Shown here one piece after another: positions 43,932 to 51,298 of a DNA stretch of 64,000 bases. The position numbers and the translations under genes were made by a program. This DNA is from Candidatus Vecturithrix granuli. GTDB lineage: Bacteria; Moduliflexota; Moduliflexia; Moduliflexales; Moduliflexaceae. How positions within the stretch are numbered: position 1 is the first letter of the stretch; each line of letters begins with the position of its first letter. The notes under the pieces were generated by a model. It saw only the letters and a list, made by a program, of their open reading frames with translations, did not search any database and was not told where the DNA came from. The stretch is from NCBI GenBank assembly GCA_000739535.1, contig DF820475.1:68637-132636 (forward strand). The letters run 5' to 3'.

Positions 43932-43947
43932 CAAAAACCCGGTTTCT
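43915..43947. repeat. AGAAACCGGGTTTTT palindrome overlapping the hdrC stop
   Basis: AGAAACCGGGTTTTT (43915-43929) and AAAAACCCGGTTTCT (43933-43947) are exact complements with a GAC loop. The stop TGA of the hdrC-like gene lies in the loop, and the 5' arm encodes its last residues. Same repeat as 6531-6563. Confidence 0.8.
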
Positions 43948-43972
43948 TCCAGGTTTGCATGGGTTCGAAAAT

Positions 43973-44845
43973 ATGGAAAATAATAAAGTGGGCGCCGTGA
44001 TGGTGGTTGGAGCCGGGATTGCCGGAATTCAGGCATCTTTGGATCTGGCGGACAGCGGCTATAAAGTCTATCTGGTGGAGAAAGATCCATCCATTGGCGG
44101 TGTGATGACGCAACTGGATAAAACCTTTCCCACCAACGACTGCTCGATGTGCATTGTCTCCCCCAAATTGGTCGAGTGCAGCCGCCATGCTAACGTTGAA
44201 TTGTTAACATATTCAGACATCGAGAAGGTACAGGGGGAAGCCGGACATTTCACGATTCGGGTCAATAAAAAAGCGCGCTCCGTTGATCCGGCGAAGTGCA
44301 CCGGCTGCCGCGAGTGCATGACAGCCTGCCCGGTCAGCAAGCGCATTCAGATCCCGGAAACCATAGAGCAGGAAGAGACTGAAGAAACGCACATCACGGA
44401 TCAGATTATCGCGAAATACGGCGGTAAAAAACAGGCCTTGATTATGATCCTCCAGGACGTGCAGAACCGTTTTCATTATCTGCCTGAAGCCGCCCTGCGC
44501 CGGATCAGTACGCGCTTAGAACTCTCGTTTGCAGAAATTTACGGCACTGCCAGCTTTTATAAAGCTTTCAGCCTTGAACCGAGGGGACAACACATCATTC
44601 AGGTCTGCATGGGCACAGCCTGCCATGTGCGCGGCGCACAACGCATTTTAGAAGAATTCGAACGCCTGTTGAGCATCAACACCGGACAGACCACCGAAGA
44701 TCGCCTGTTTACTTTGGAAACCGTCAATTGTCTGGGAGCCTGCGCGCTGGGGCCGATTGTGACGGTTGACGAGGGCTATCACGGCAATATGACCCCGGGC
44801 GGAGCGGCGAAATTGATTGACAGATATGCCAAGAATAAAAGATAA
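43973..44845 (+). CDS. Fusion of HdrA N-terminal half with NuoE-like [2Fe-2S] domain
   Basis: A 290-residue fusion. Residues 1-120 are the FAD half of an HdrA: VMVVGAGIAGIQASLDLADSGYKVYLVEK at 9-37, DCSMCIVSP near 55-63, LLTYSDIEKVQG near 77-88, and the first ferredoxin motif CTGCRECMTACP near 108-119. There HdrA sequence stops. From about residue 140 a NuoE/HoxE thioredoxin-like domain follows (ALIMILQDVQNRFHYLP; cysteines in VCMGTACHVRG and NCLGACALGP), the usual [2Fe-2S] entry to NuoF. The missing HdrA half is fused to the NuoG-like protein at 47169. I chose ATG 43973; earlier frame lies in a repeat. It precedes the NuoF gene. Confidence 0.87.
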   Translation: MENNKVGAVMVVGAGIAGIQASLDLADSGYKVYLVEKDPSIGGVMTQLDKTFPTNDCSMCIVSPKLVECSRHANVELLTYSDIEKVQGEAGHFTIRVNKKARSVDPAKCTGCRECMTACPVSKRIQIPETIEQEETEETHITDQIIAKYGGKKQALIMILQDVQNRFHYLPEAALRRISTRLELSFAEIYGTASFYKAFSLEPRGQHIIQVCMGTACHVRGAQRILEEFERLLSINTGQTTEDRLFTLETVNCLGACALGPIVTVDEGYHGNMTPGGAAKLIDRYAKNKR

Positions 44846-44846
44846 C

Positions 44847-45058
44847 CTCACCCCCGGCCCTGCCTCCAAAGGAAAGGGGAGAAAAGTTCCCTCCTCCTTT
44901 GGAGGCAGGGCTGTTAAGTTCTACGCAATTTTGTCATCTCGACTTCGCTCGATGACCGGAACACCGGGCGTCGAGCGAAGTCAAGACGGCCTTTCTGACG
45001 AGAACTTAATAGCCATAGCCCTGCCCTTTGGGGGAGGGTTGGGGAGGGGGTAAAAACA
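44847..45058. repeat. Nested composite repeat (GTTAAGTTCT element inside a CCCTGCC repeat)
   Basis: Outer layer: CTCACCCCCGGCCCTGCCTC and the facing GCCCTGCCCTTTGGGGGAGG (44848-44912 and 45017-45050). Inside sits an element with ends GTTAAGTTCT (44913-44922) and AGAACTTAA (45001-45009), and inside that a GTCATCTCGACTTCGCTCGA / TCGAGCGAAGTCAAGA palindrome (44932-44986). The same stack recurs at 53419-53640. Confidence 0.8.
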
Positions 45059-45060
45059 GC

Positions 45061-46989
45061 ATGAACAGATTAGGATCCAGCCAGGAACTTGCACAGCTAC
45101 GCGCTACGTTTGAAACGCAAAGCTCGCAAAAACCGATTGAGGTGATTATCTCAACCCATGCGTCTTGCTGTCTGTTGCGAGGCAGTCAGGCGGTGGCCGA
45201 CGCATTTCAGGCAGAACTTGCCCGCGCCGGGTTGACGGAACAGGTCAATGTGCGTTTGACCGGTTGCCTGGGGTTTTGTGAGATCGAACCAATGGTGATT
45301 ATCGCGCCGCAAAAGGAGTGCGAAAGTTCTACTTTCGCGAGCAAGGAGTGCGAAAGTTCTACTTTCGCAAGTAATGTGCTCTATCAAAAAGTGACGCCCG
45401 AAGATGTCAGACCGATCATCAGCGACACTATTCAGCAGCAGCAGATTATCGAACGCCTGCTCTATGTGGAGCCATTGACAAAAGAAAAAAAGGTCGGTAA
45501 AGCGGATGTGTCCTTCTATCAAAAACAGTATCGCCTGGTGTCGGGGTTGAATGAATATCTCAATCCACGGCGGATTGAAGATTACATCGCCATCGGTGGG
45601 TATTCCGCCTTAGCAAAGGTGTTGGACAGCCTGTCGCCGGAAGAGGTGATTGAAGCCATCAAAGCCTCTGGTCTGCGCGGCAGAGGTGGCGGCGGTTTTC
45701 CGACAGGTCGCAAATGGGAAACCTGTCGTAAGGCTGAAAGCGAAGACGGTGTGCGCTATATCATCTGTAATGCCGACGAAGGGGATCCGGGCGCATATAT
45801 GGATCGTTCGGTACTGGAAGGCAACCCGCATTCGGTGCTGGAAGGCATGATTATCGCTTCGTATGCGGTTGGATCGCACGAAGGCTATGTGTATGTGCGC
45901 GCTGAATATCCGCTGGCGGTCGAACATCTGAATCTGGCCTTAGCGCAGGCCGAAAACTATGGCTTGTTAGGACACAATATTTTGGGAAGCGGACACGATT
46001 TCAGCATTCACGTGGCTAAAGGGGCCGGAGCCTTTGTGTGCGGCGAATCAACCGCGTTGATGGCCTCCCTCGAAGGCCGCGTCGGGCGACCGCGCGCCAA
46101 ATACGTGCATACCGTTGAACGCGGCTTGTGGAATAAACCGAGCTGCCTCAATAATGTGGAAACCTTTGCCAATGTCCCGCGCATCCTGGAAAAAGGGGTT
46201 GACTGTTTCCGGCAAATCGGCACTGAAGGCAGCAAGGGCACGAAAATTTTTTCCTTAGTGGGCAAAATTCATAACACCGGCCTGGTAGAAGTACCGATGG
46301 GAATTTCTCTGCGGGAGATCATTTTTGAGCTTGGCGGCGGCATCCCCAAAGGCAAAAAATTTAAAGCCGTACAGACCGGCGGCCCTTCCGGCGGCTGCCT
46401 GCCGGAAAAGTTGTTGGATTTACACGTTGATTTCGACGAATTGAGCAAAGCCGGGTCTATGATGGGTTCGGGCGGCATGATCGTGATGGATGAGGACACC
46501 TGCATGGTGGATGTGGCCCGCTATTTCCTCAATTTTCTCAAAGGCGAATCCTGCGGCAAATGTGTGCCCTGCCGCGAAGGGGTCCGGCGCATGTTACAAA
46601 TTTTGGAACGCATTTGTCACGGGCAGGGGCAGGAGGAGGATTTAGCCACCCTGGAAGAACTGGGCGAATATCTCAAAGATTCCGCCTTATGCGCGCTGGG
46701 GACGACCGCAGCCAATCCGGTGCTCAGCACCTTAACTTATTTCCGGGATGAATATCTGACTCATATTCGTGAAAAATATTGCCCGGCTGGCGTGTGTAAG
46801 GACTTGTTTCAATTCAAAATCGCCCCGGAGGCCTGTACCGGCTGCGGCGTATGCCGCAAACAGTGCCCGACCGCGGCCATCAGCGGCGAACGCAAAGCGG
46901 TGCATATTATTGATCAAGCGACCTGCATCCGCTGCGGCGTGTGCTATGATGTCTGCCGCTTTGATGCAATTCGAAAAGCACGATTATAA
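45061..46989 (+). CDS. NuoF-like NADH dehydrogenase subunit with ferredoxin tail and repeat insertion
   Basis: A 642-residue NuoF/HoxF/HydB-type protein. It has an N-terminal thioredoxin-like [2Fe-2S] domain (HASCCLLRGSQ, TGCLGFCEIEPMV), the FMN/NADH domain (GLRGRGGGGFPTGRKWE near 203-219; CNADEGDPGAYMDRSVLEGNPH near 238-259; GAYVC-like GAGAFVCGESTALMASLEG near 320), the N3 [4Fe-4S] motif SCGKCVPCREGVRRM near 495-510, and two C-terminal ferredoxin motifs CTGCGVCRKQCP and CIRCGVCYDVC. It would oxidise NADH or reduce NAD. Residues 85-104 are two copies of KECESSTFAS, coded by a tandem 30-base palindromic repeat inserted in frame. ATG 45061 chosen; the frame before it is repeat. Confidence 0.92.
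   Translation: MNRLGSSQELAQLRATFETQSSQKPIEVIISTHASCCLLRGSQAVADAFQAELARAGLTEQVNVRLTGCLGFCEIEPMVIIAPQKECESSTFASKECESSTFASNVLYQKVTPEDVRPIISDTIQQQQIIERLLYVEPLTKEKKVGKADVSFYQKQYRLVSGLNEYLNPRRIEDYIAIGGYSALAKVLDSLSPEEVIEAIKASGLRGRGGGGFPTGRKWETCRKAESEDGVRYIICNADEGDPGAYMDRSVLEGNPHSVLEGMIIASYAVGSHEGYVYVRAEYPLAVEHLNLALAQAENYGLLGHNILGSGHDFSIHVAKGAGAFVCGESTALMASLEGRVGRPRAKYVHTVERGLWNKPSCLNNVETFANVPRILEKGVDCFRQIGTEGSKGTKIFSLVGKIHNTGLVEVPMGISLREIIFELGGGIPKGKKFKAVQTGGPSGGCLPEKLLDLHVDFDELSKAGSMMGSGGMIVMDEDTCMVDVARYFLNFLKGESCGKCVPCREGVRRMLQILERICHGQGQEEDLATLEELGEYLKDSALCALGTTAANPVLSTLTYFRDEYLTHIREKYCPAGVCKDLFQFKIAPEACTGCGVCRKQCPTAAISGERKAVHIIDQATCIRCGVCYDVCRFDAIRKARL
45313..45372 (+). repeat. Tandem in-frame palindromic repeat inside nuoF
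   Basis: Two copies of a 30-base unit (45313-45342, 45343-45372) with core GCGAAAGTTCTACTTTCGC. The same word occurs in an intergenic palindrome at 56010-56089 and, in related form, as the interior of the MITEs. Unit length is a multiple of three, so the frame is kept and each adds KECESSTFAS. Confidence 0.85.
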
Positions 46990-47004
46990 CTTGTGAGGTG
47001 CCTC

Positions 47005-47172
47005 ATGACCACCCATGATCAACATGACATCATCCGGTCTGTAGAAAACGGTGAATGGCAGTCTGTAGAGAATTTTGAAGACGTCAAAAAAAGCTTGATA
47101 CAGGCTGCATCCAAAACAGCGTTAAAGAATTATCGTATTAATGTCAGAATTTCAAGGAATCCGGGAAAGTGA
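47005..47172 (+). pseudogene. Truncated CopG/BrnA-type antitoxin remnant
   Basis: A 55-codon frame with GAGGTG upstream: MTTHDQHDIIRSVENGEWQS..., then LIQAASKTALKNYRINVRIS and RNPGK before TGA. The sequence matches the N-terminal and ribbon start of BrnA/CopG-type antitoxins (ESFENGEW..., then KDKRINIRIS in typical members), but it stops where the ribbon-helix-helix helices (usually EGIPYQTLI) should follow. The TGA overlaps the GTG start of the next gene (GTGA). No toxin gene is adjacent. It is probably the remnant of a toxin-antitoxin locus caught inside the redox operon. Confidence 0.6.
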
Positions 47173-50100
47173 ATATTACAATTAATGGCAAAAGCGTTCA
47201 GGTTGAAGAGGGGCAGACGATCCTTGAAGTCGCCAAAGACCTGAATATCGGCATTCCGACCCTCTGCTTTCACTCTGCGCTCGAAGCTTATGGCGGCTGC
47301 CGCTTATGCGTGGTTGAGGCCCGGCGCGGCAGGTGGTCGAAACTGGTCACGTCGTGCAATTACGAAGTCTGGGACGGATTGGAAGTCTTGACGAATTCCG
47401 AGCGCGTTCATAAAAGCCGTAAAATGACCGTCGAACTATTATTGGCGCGCTGCCCGGAAGTCGAAGCGCTGCAACGCCTGGCGCGCGCCTATAAAATCAG
47501 CGAGCCGCGTTTCCCCAAAGAGCAGGATGATTGCGTTTTATGCGGCTTGTGTGTGCGCATCTGTCAGGAGCGTATGGGGGTCGGCGCGGCTAGCTTTGTA
47601 GGACGCGGCGCGGAAGTTCGCGTTGACACGCCGTACAGCCGAGGCAGCGAGGTCTGCATCACCTGCGGTGCGTGCGTGAGCGCCTGTCCGACGCAATCCA
47701 TTCGCCTGAACAGCGTATTTCCGCAAAAACTTGTACCGCAAAAAGCGGAATTCGAGCTGGGGTTGAAAGAACGCCCGACCATCTACATCCCTTTTACCCA
47801 GGCGCTGCCGAATGTGCCGGTGATAGATCGCAGCAATTGCGTCCATTTTTATAACGGCGCGTGTAAAACCTGTCAGGAGATCTGCCCGGCCGAGGCCATT
47901 GATTACACCCAGGAAGATGAAGCCGTGGAGCTTGACGTTGGCGCGGTCATCTTAACGCCCGGATTTTGCCTGTACGATGCGGCTCAGAAACCGCAATACG
48001 GCTATGCGCTGTATCCGAACGTTGTTACCAGCTTGCAGTTCGAACGCCTTCTCTCTGCCAGTGGGCCGTGCATGGGGGAAGTACGACGTCCTTCGGATCA
48101 GCGGATTCCCCATCGCATTGCTTTTATCCAGTGTGTGGGTTCCAGAGAAACGGAACACAACTTTTGTTCTTCCGTGTGCTGCATGTACGCCATCAAAGAA
48201 GCCATCATCGCCAAAGAACATGAAAAAGACGTGATGTGCGATATTTTTTACATGGACATCCGCGCGTATGGTAAGGGTTTCGACGCCTATTACGATCGCG
48301 CCAAAGAGATCGGGATCCACTTCACCCCCTGCCGTCCTTCAAAAATCGAAGAGATTCACGCCAATCACAACCTACTCATCACGTACATTGAAGAAGATGG
48401 AACCTGCCAGCGCAAAGAATTCGAGATGGCCGTGCTGTCCGCCGGATTTCAACCGCCGGAACAGGTGCAGGAGTTGGCAGACAAATTTGGGCTGGCGTTG
48501 AATCAGCATGGCTTTGCCGTGACCGATCCCTTTGATCCGGTCGCCACATCGCGCAAAGGGGTATATGTGTGCGGCCCATTTTCCGAACCGAAAGATATCC
48601 CCGAAACCGTAGTCGAAGCCTCAAACGCCTCATCGCGTGCTATGATTGACCTGGCGGAGGTGCGCGGCACCCAGATTGTCGAACATCCGCTGCCTCCGGA
48701 GCGGGATGTACGCGGAGAACCGCCGCGCATCGGCGTCTTTGTCTGCCATTGCGGTCGTAATATCGGCGCCTATGTGGATGTACCCTCGATTGCGGACTAT
48801 GCCAAAACGCTCCCCCATGTCGTGTATAGCACGGATACACTCTACACCTGTTCTTCGGACACACAGGTCTTCATCAAAGACGCCATTCTCGAGCACCATC
48901 TGAATCGCATTGTTGTCGCCTCCTGTTCGCCGCGCACGCATGAACCGCTGTTCCAGGAAACCATCCGCGAAGTCGGACTCAATCCGCATCTCTTTGAAAT
49001 GGCGAATATCCGCGATCAGTGCTCCTGGGTGCACATGTTTGAGCATGACTCAGCAACCGCAAAATCCAAAGATCTGGTCAGAATGGCAGTTGCAAAATCG
49101 GCGTTGACCGAACCGCTGATTTCCATCCCGCTCGACGTGACGGCCAAAGCCTTAGTGCTCGGCGGCGGGGTCGGCGGCATGACCGCCGCGCTTGGGATTG
49201 CGAACCAGGGCTACGAGGTCTTTCTGGTCGAAAAAACCGCCAATTTAGGTGGAAATGCCCTGAAGATCGAACACGATTTGTACGGCAATGATGTCAGAAA
49301 ATATCTTAAAGCCCTGCAAAATCAAGTCCGGACTCATCCGTTGATCACAGTATTTACCAATGCCCAGATTGCTAAAGTTGACGGATTTATCGGTAACTTT
49401 GTGAGTACGATCGAGACGCGGAACGTTATGCCAAAGCAAGCTTTGGCACTCCAGACGCAGCAGACAGAGGTGAAACACGGCGTGGTAATCGTTGCTACTG
49501 GCGGCAGTGAACATGCGCCGACAGAATATCTGTACGGAACCAATTCCCGCGTGAAAACCCTGCTTGATTTGAGCGAGGCTCTGGCAACTGGCGAGTTTAC
49601 GGTTCCTGATACGGTGGTGATGATTCAGTGTGTCGGGTCGCGCGAACCCGATCATAATTATTGCAGCCGCATCTGCTGCGCCGGGGCCATTAAAAATGCG
49701 ATCCGCATGAAAAAGATGAATCCTGACGCAAACATTTTCATTCTGTATCGCGACATCCGCACCTATGGCTTTCGCGAAGAATATTACGGCGTCGCCCGCG
49801 ATCTAGGGATCAACTTTATTCGCTACACATTGGAACGCAAACCGGGTGTGACCGCAGAGAATGGAAACTTGACGGTCAGCGTGTATGATGCGATTCTGGA
49901 CGCAACATTGGAAATCTCAACGGATTTGCTGGTGTTAAGCAGCCGGATCGATCCGAACCCGGATAATGACCACATTTCCCAACTCTTGAAAGTGCCCTTA
50001 AATAGCGAGAAATTCTTCTTAGAGGCGCATGTCAAACTGCGTCCGGTCGAATTTGCGACCGATGGGGTCTATGTCTGCGGCTTAGCCCACTATCCTAAAG

Positions 50101-50408
50101 ATATCAAAGAAACGATTTCGCAGGCCATGGCGACCGCCGGACGGGCTGCCACGGTGTTGAGTAAAGACAAAATCGAAGCGGCCGGGAAGATTGCCTATGT
50201 CAACGCCGTGCGCTGCAGCGGCTGCGGCGCGTGTGTAACGGTCTGCGCCTATAATGCGATCAGCCTGGATAACGAACGGCAAATTGCGGTGATTAACGAA
50301 GCCTTATGCAAAGGCTGCGGCGCGTGCGCTGCCACCTGCCGCGGGAGCGCGATTAAACTGCATGGCTTTGAAGATGAACAGATTCTGCGTATGTTAAACG
50401 TGCTTTAA
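47169..50408 (+). CDS. NuoG N-terminus + HdrA C-half + complete HdrA fusion protein
   Basis: A 1079-residue protein. Residues 1-75 are a NuoG-like [2Fe-2S] domain (TLCFHSALEAYGGCRLC...TSCNYEV); CVLCGLCVRICQE (about 121-133) and CITCGACVSACP (about 165-176) are ferredoxin motifs. At about 200 the sequence joins HdrA exactly past its first ferredoxin: RPTIYIPFTQALPNVPVIDR, CKTCQEICPAEAIDYTQ, SLQFERLLSASGP, IQCVGSRETEHNFCSSVCC. A whole second HdrA begins near 520 (IGVFVCHCGRNIGAYVDV), with FAD motif VLGGGVGGMTAALGIAN near 662 and IQCVGSREPDHNYCSRICC near 818, and C-terminal ferredoxin motifs CSGCGACVTVC and CKGCGACAATC. GTG start at 47169 overlaps the preceding TGA. Confidence 0.88.
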   Translation: MNITINGKSVQVEEGQTILEVAKDLNIGIPTLCFHSALEAYGGCRLCVVEARRGRWSKLVTSCNYEVWDGLEVLTNSERVHKSRKMTVELLLARCPEVEALQRLARAYKISEPRFPKEQDDCVLCGLCVRICQERMGVGAASFVGRGAEVRVDTPYSRGSEVCITCGACVSACPTQSIRLNSVFPQKLVPQKAEFELGLKERPTIYIPFTQALPNVPVIDRSNCVHFYNGACKTCQEICPAEAIDYTQEDEAVELDVGAVILTPGFCLYDAAQKPQYGYALYPNVVTSLQFERLLSASGPCMGEVRRPSDQRIPHRIAFIQCVGSRETEHNFCSSVCCMYAIKEAIIAKEHEKDVMCDIFYMDIRAYGKGFDAYYDRAKEIGIHFTPCRPSKIEEIHANHNLLITYIEEDGTCQRKEFEMAVLSAGFQPPEQVQELADKFGLALNQHGFAVTDPFDPVATSRKGVYVCGPFSEPKDIPETVVEASNASSRAMIDLAEVRGTQIVEHPLPPERDVRGEPPRIGVFVCHCGRNIGAYVDVPSIADYAKTLPHVVYSTDTLYTCSSDTQVFIKDAILEHHLNRIVVASCSPRTHEPLFQETIREVGLNPHLFEMANIRDQCSWVHMFEHDSATAKSKDLVRMAVAKSALTEPLISIPLDVTAKALVLGGGVGGMTAALGIANQGYEVFLVEKTANLGGNALKIEHDLYGNDVRKYLKALQNQVRTHPLITVFTNAQIAKVDGFIGNFVSTIETRNVMPKQALALQTQQTEVKHGVVIVATGGSEHAPTEYLYGTNSRVKTLLDLSEALATGEFTVPDTVVMIQCVGSREPDHNYCSRICCAGAIKNAIRMKKMNPDANIFILYRDIRTYGFREEYYGVARDLGINFIRYTLERKPGVTAENGNLTVSVYDAILDATLEISTDLLVLSSRIDPNPDNDHISQLLKVPLNSEKFFLEAHVKLRPVEFATDGVYVCGLAHYPKDIKETISQAMATAGRAATVLSKDKIEAAGKIAYVNAVRCSGCGACVTVCAYNAISLDNERQIAVINEALCKGCGACAATCRGSAIKLHGFEDEQILRMLNVL
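49428..49452 (+). repeat. In-frame palindrome inside the NuoG-HdrA gene
   Basis: TGCCAAAGCAAGCTTTGGCA (49429-49448), followed by CTCC, has 9-base perfect arms. Read on the other strand it is GGAGTGCCAAAGCTTGC..., a relative of the MITE interior and of the nuoF insertion. It codes MPKQALALQ at residues 754-762, in a loop of the second HdrA domain. Confidence 0.65.
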
Positions 50409-50412
50409 GAAC

Positions 50413-50619
50413 TGCCCACGAAACACACGAAAAGACACGAAAAAAAGAATGAAAAGAGGCGTTGGTCGTTGTTTCGGCCAACACTACAACGGATTTGGGA
50501 ATGGAACAGATTGTCCAGATCATTATCCGTTGAATTCTCAAATCCGTTGTAGTATTAGCCGAAACGATGATCAATATTTTCATTCTTTTTCCGTGTCTTT
50601 CCGTGTGTTCCGTGGGCCA
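50413..50619. repeat. Nested inverted repeat between NuoG-HdrA and mvhD
   Basis: Outer arms 50413-50455 and 50577-50619 pair along CCCACGAAACACACGAAAAG and its counterpart. An inner palindrome has arms GTTTCGGCCAACACTACAAC (from 50471) and GTTGTAGTATTAGCCGAAAC (to 50565). The outer arms are related to the 2474-2757 element. The mvhD frame runs back into the repeat up to 50567, but this is not coding. Confidence 0.8.
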
Positions 50620-50629
50620 TTCTTCTGCT

Positions 50630-51058
50630 ATGGAAAATTGGGAACCGAAAATTGTGGCGTTTTTATGTAACTGGTGTTCGTATGCCGGGGCGGATCTGGC
50701 CGGAGTCAGCCGTTTACAATACGGCACAAATATCCGGGTGATTCGGGTGCCTTGCTCAGGACGCGTGAATCCGTTGTATATCCTCAAAGCCTTGCAAAAC
50801 GGCGCAGATGGTGTGCTGGTTTCCGGCTGTCATCCGGGAGATTGTCACTACATCAGCGGCAATCTGGCGGCGCGGCGCAAATTTGCCCTGATCAAAAATT
50901 TGCTGGAATATGTAGGCCTTGAACCGCAGCGAGTGCAATTCTCCTGGGTATCGGCGTCCGAAGGACAACGCTTTGCAACCCTGATCAACAAAGTCATCGA
51001 AGATGTCAAAAAAGTCGGCCCGGCCAAAAAACTTGTGAAGAACTTGAGCGAATTCTAA
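50630..51058 (+). CDS. mvhD: MvhD/FlpD-type hydrogenase iron-sulfur subunit
   Basis: A 142-residue MvhD with all canonical motifs: AFLCNWCSYAGADLAGVSR near residues 9-27, RVPCSGRVNPLYILKAL near 41-57, and GVLVSGCHPGDCHYISGN near 62-80. MvhD binds a [2Fe-2S] cluster and links an electron source (hydrogenase or dehydrogenase) to HdrA. The start at 50630 (MENWEPKIV) leaves the preceding repeat. It follows the NuoG-HdrA gene and so probably binds one of its HdrA domains. The stop TAA coincides with the flank of a decayed MITE copy. Confidence 0.92.
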   Translation: MENWEPKIVAFLCNWCSYAGADLAGVSRLQYGTNIRVIRVPCSGRVNPLYILKALQNGADGVLVSGCHPGDCHYISGNLAARRKFALIKNLLEYVGLEPQRVQFSWVSASEGQRFATLINKVIEDVKKVGPAKKLVKNLSEF

Positions 51059-51130
51059 GAAACTGTTTTAAAAGTCTATGTCACGGGCAATTTAAGTCAC
51101 GACTCACAGGAGTGTCATCGCTTGTCTTTG
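51059..51130. mobile_element. Decayed, inverted MITE fragment
   Basis: GAAACTGTTTTAAAAGTCTA (51059-51078) followed by TGTCACGGGCAATTT and CACAGGAGTGTCA aligns to the reverse complement of the 125 bp element, with scattered substitutions; the second end is lost. It abuts the TAA stop of mvhD, where TAA also equals the flanking triplet of copy 1. Confidence 0.6.
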
Positions 51131-51201
51131 ACCGCTTTTTACAAACAAAAGTTCAAAAATTTTATTTATTACAGCATTTTTACCCTACAGGATAAATAAA
51201 G

Positions 51202-51231
51202 TTGACACTCGTAAAAAAAAGGAACTAATAA
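51202..51231 (+). promoter_or_regulatory. Candidate promoter of chemoreceptor gene
   Basis: TTGACA (51202-51207) and TAATAA (51226-51231), 18 bp apart, about 70 bases upstream of the chemoreceptor start. AT-rich context and AAGGAAA ribosome-binding site before the ATG at 51299. Confidence 0.45.
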
Positions 51232-51298
51232 TAATCTTGTAAGTGATTATCATTAATTTTTTTGCACATCAGAAAGAAGCATTAAAAAGGAAAATAGT

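Noticed and set aside
45313-45372. Tandem repeat as a CRISPR or microsatellite
   Set aside because: Only two adjoining units, palindromic and in frame with the gene, with no spacers.
51230-51265. Fur-box-like TGATTATCATTAATT before the chemoreceptor
   Set aside because: Only a partial match to the 7-1-7 pattern in an AT-rich leader; not convincing.
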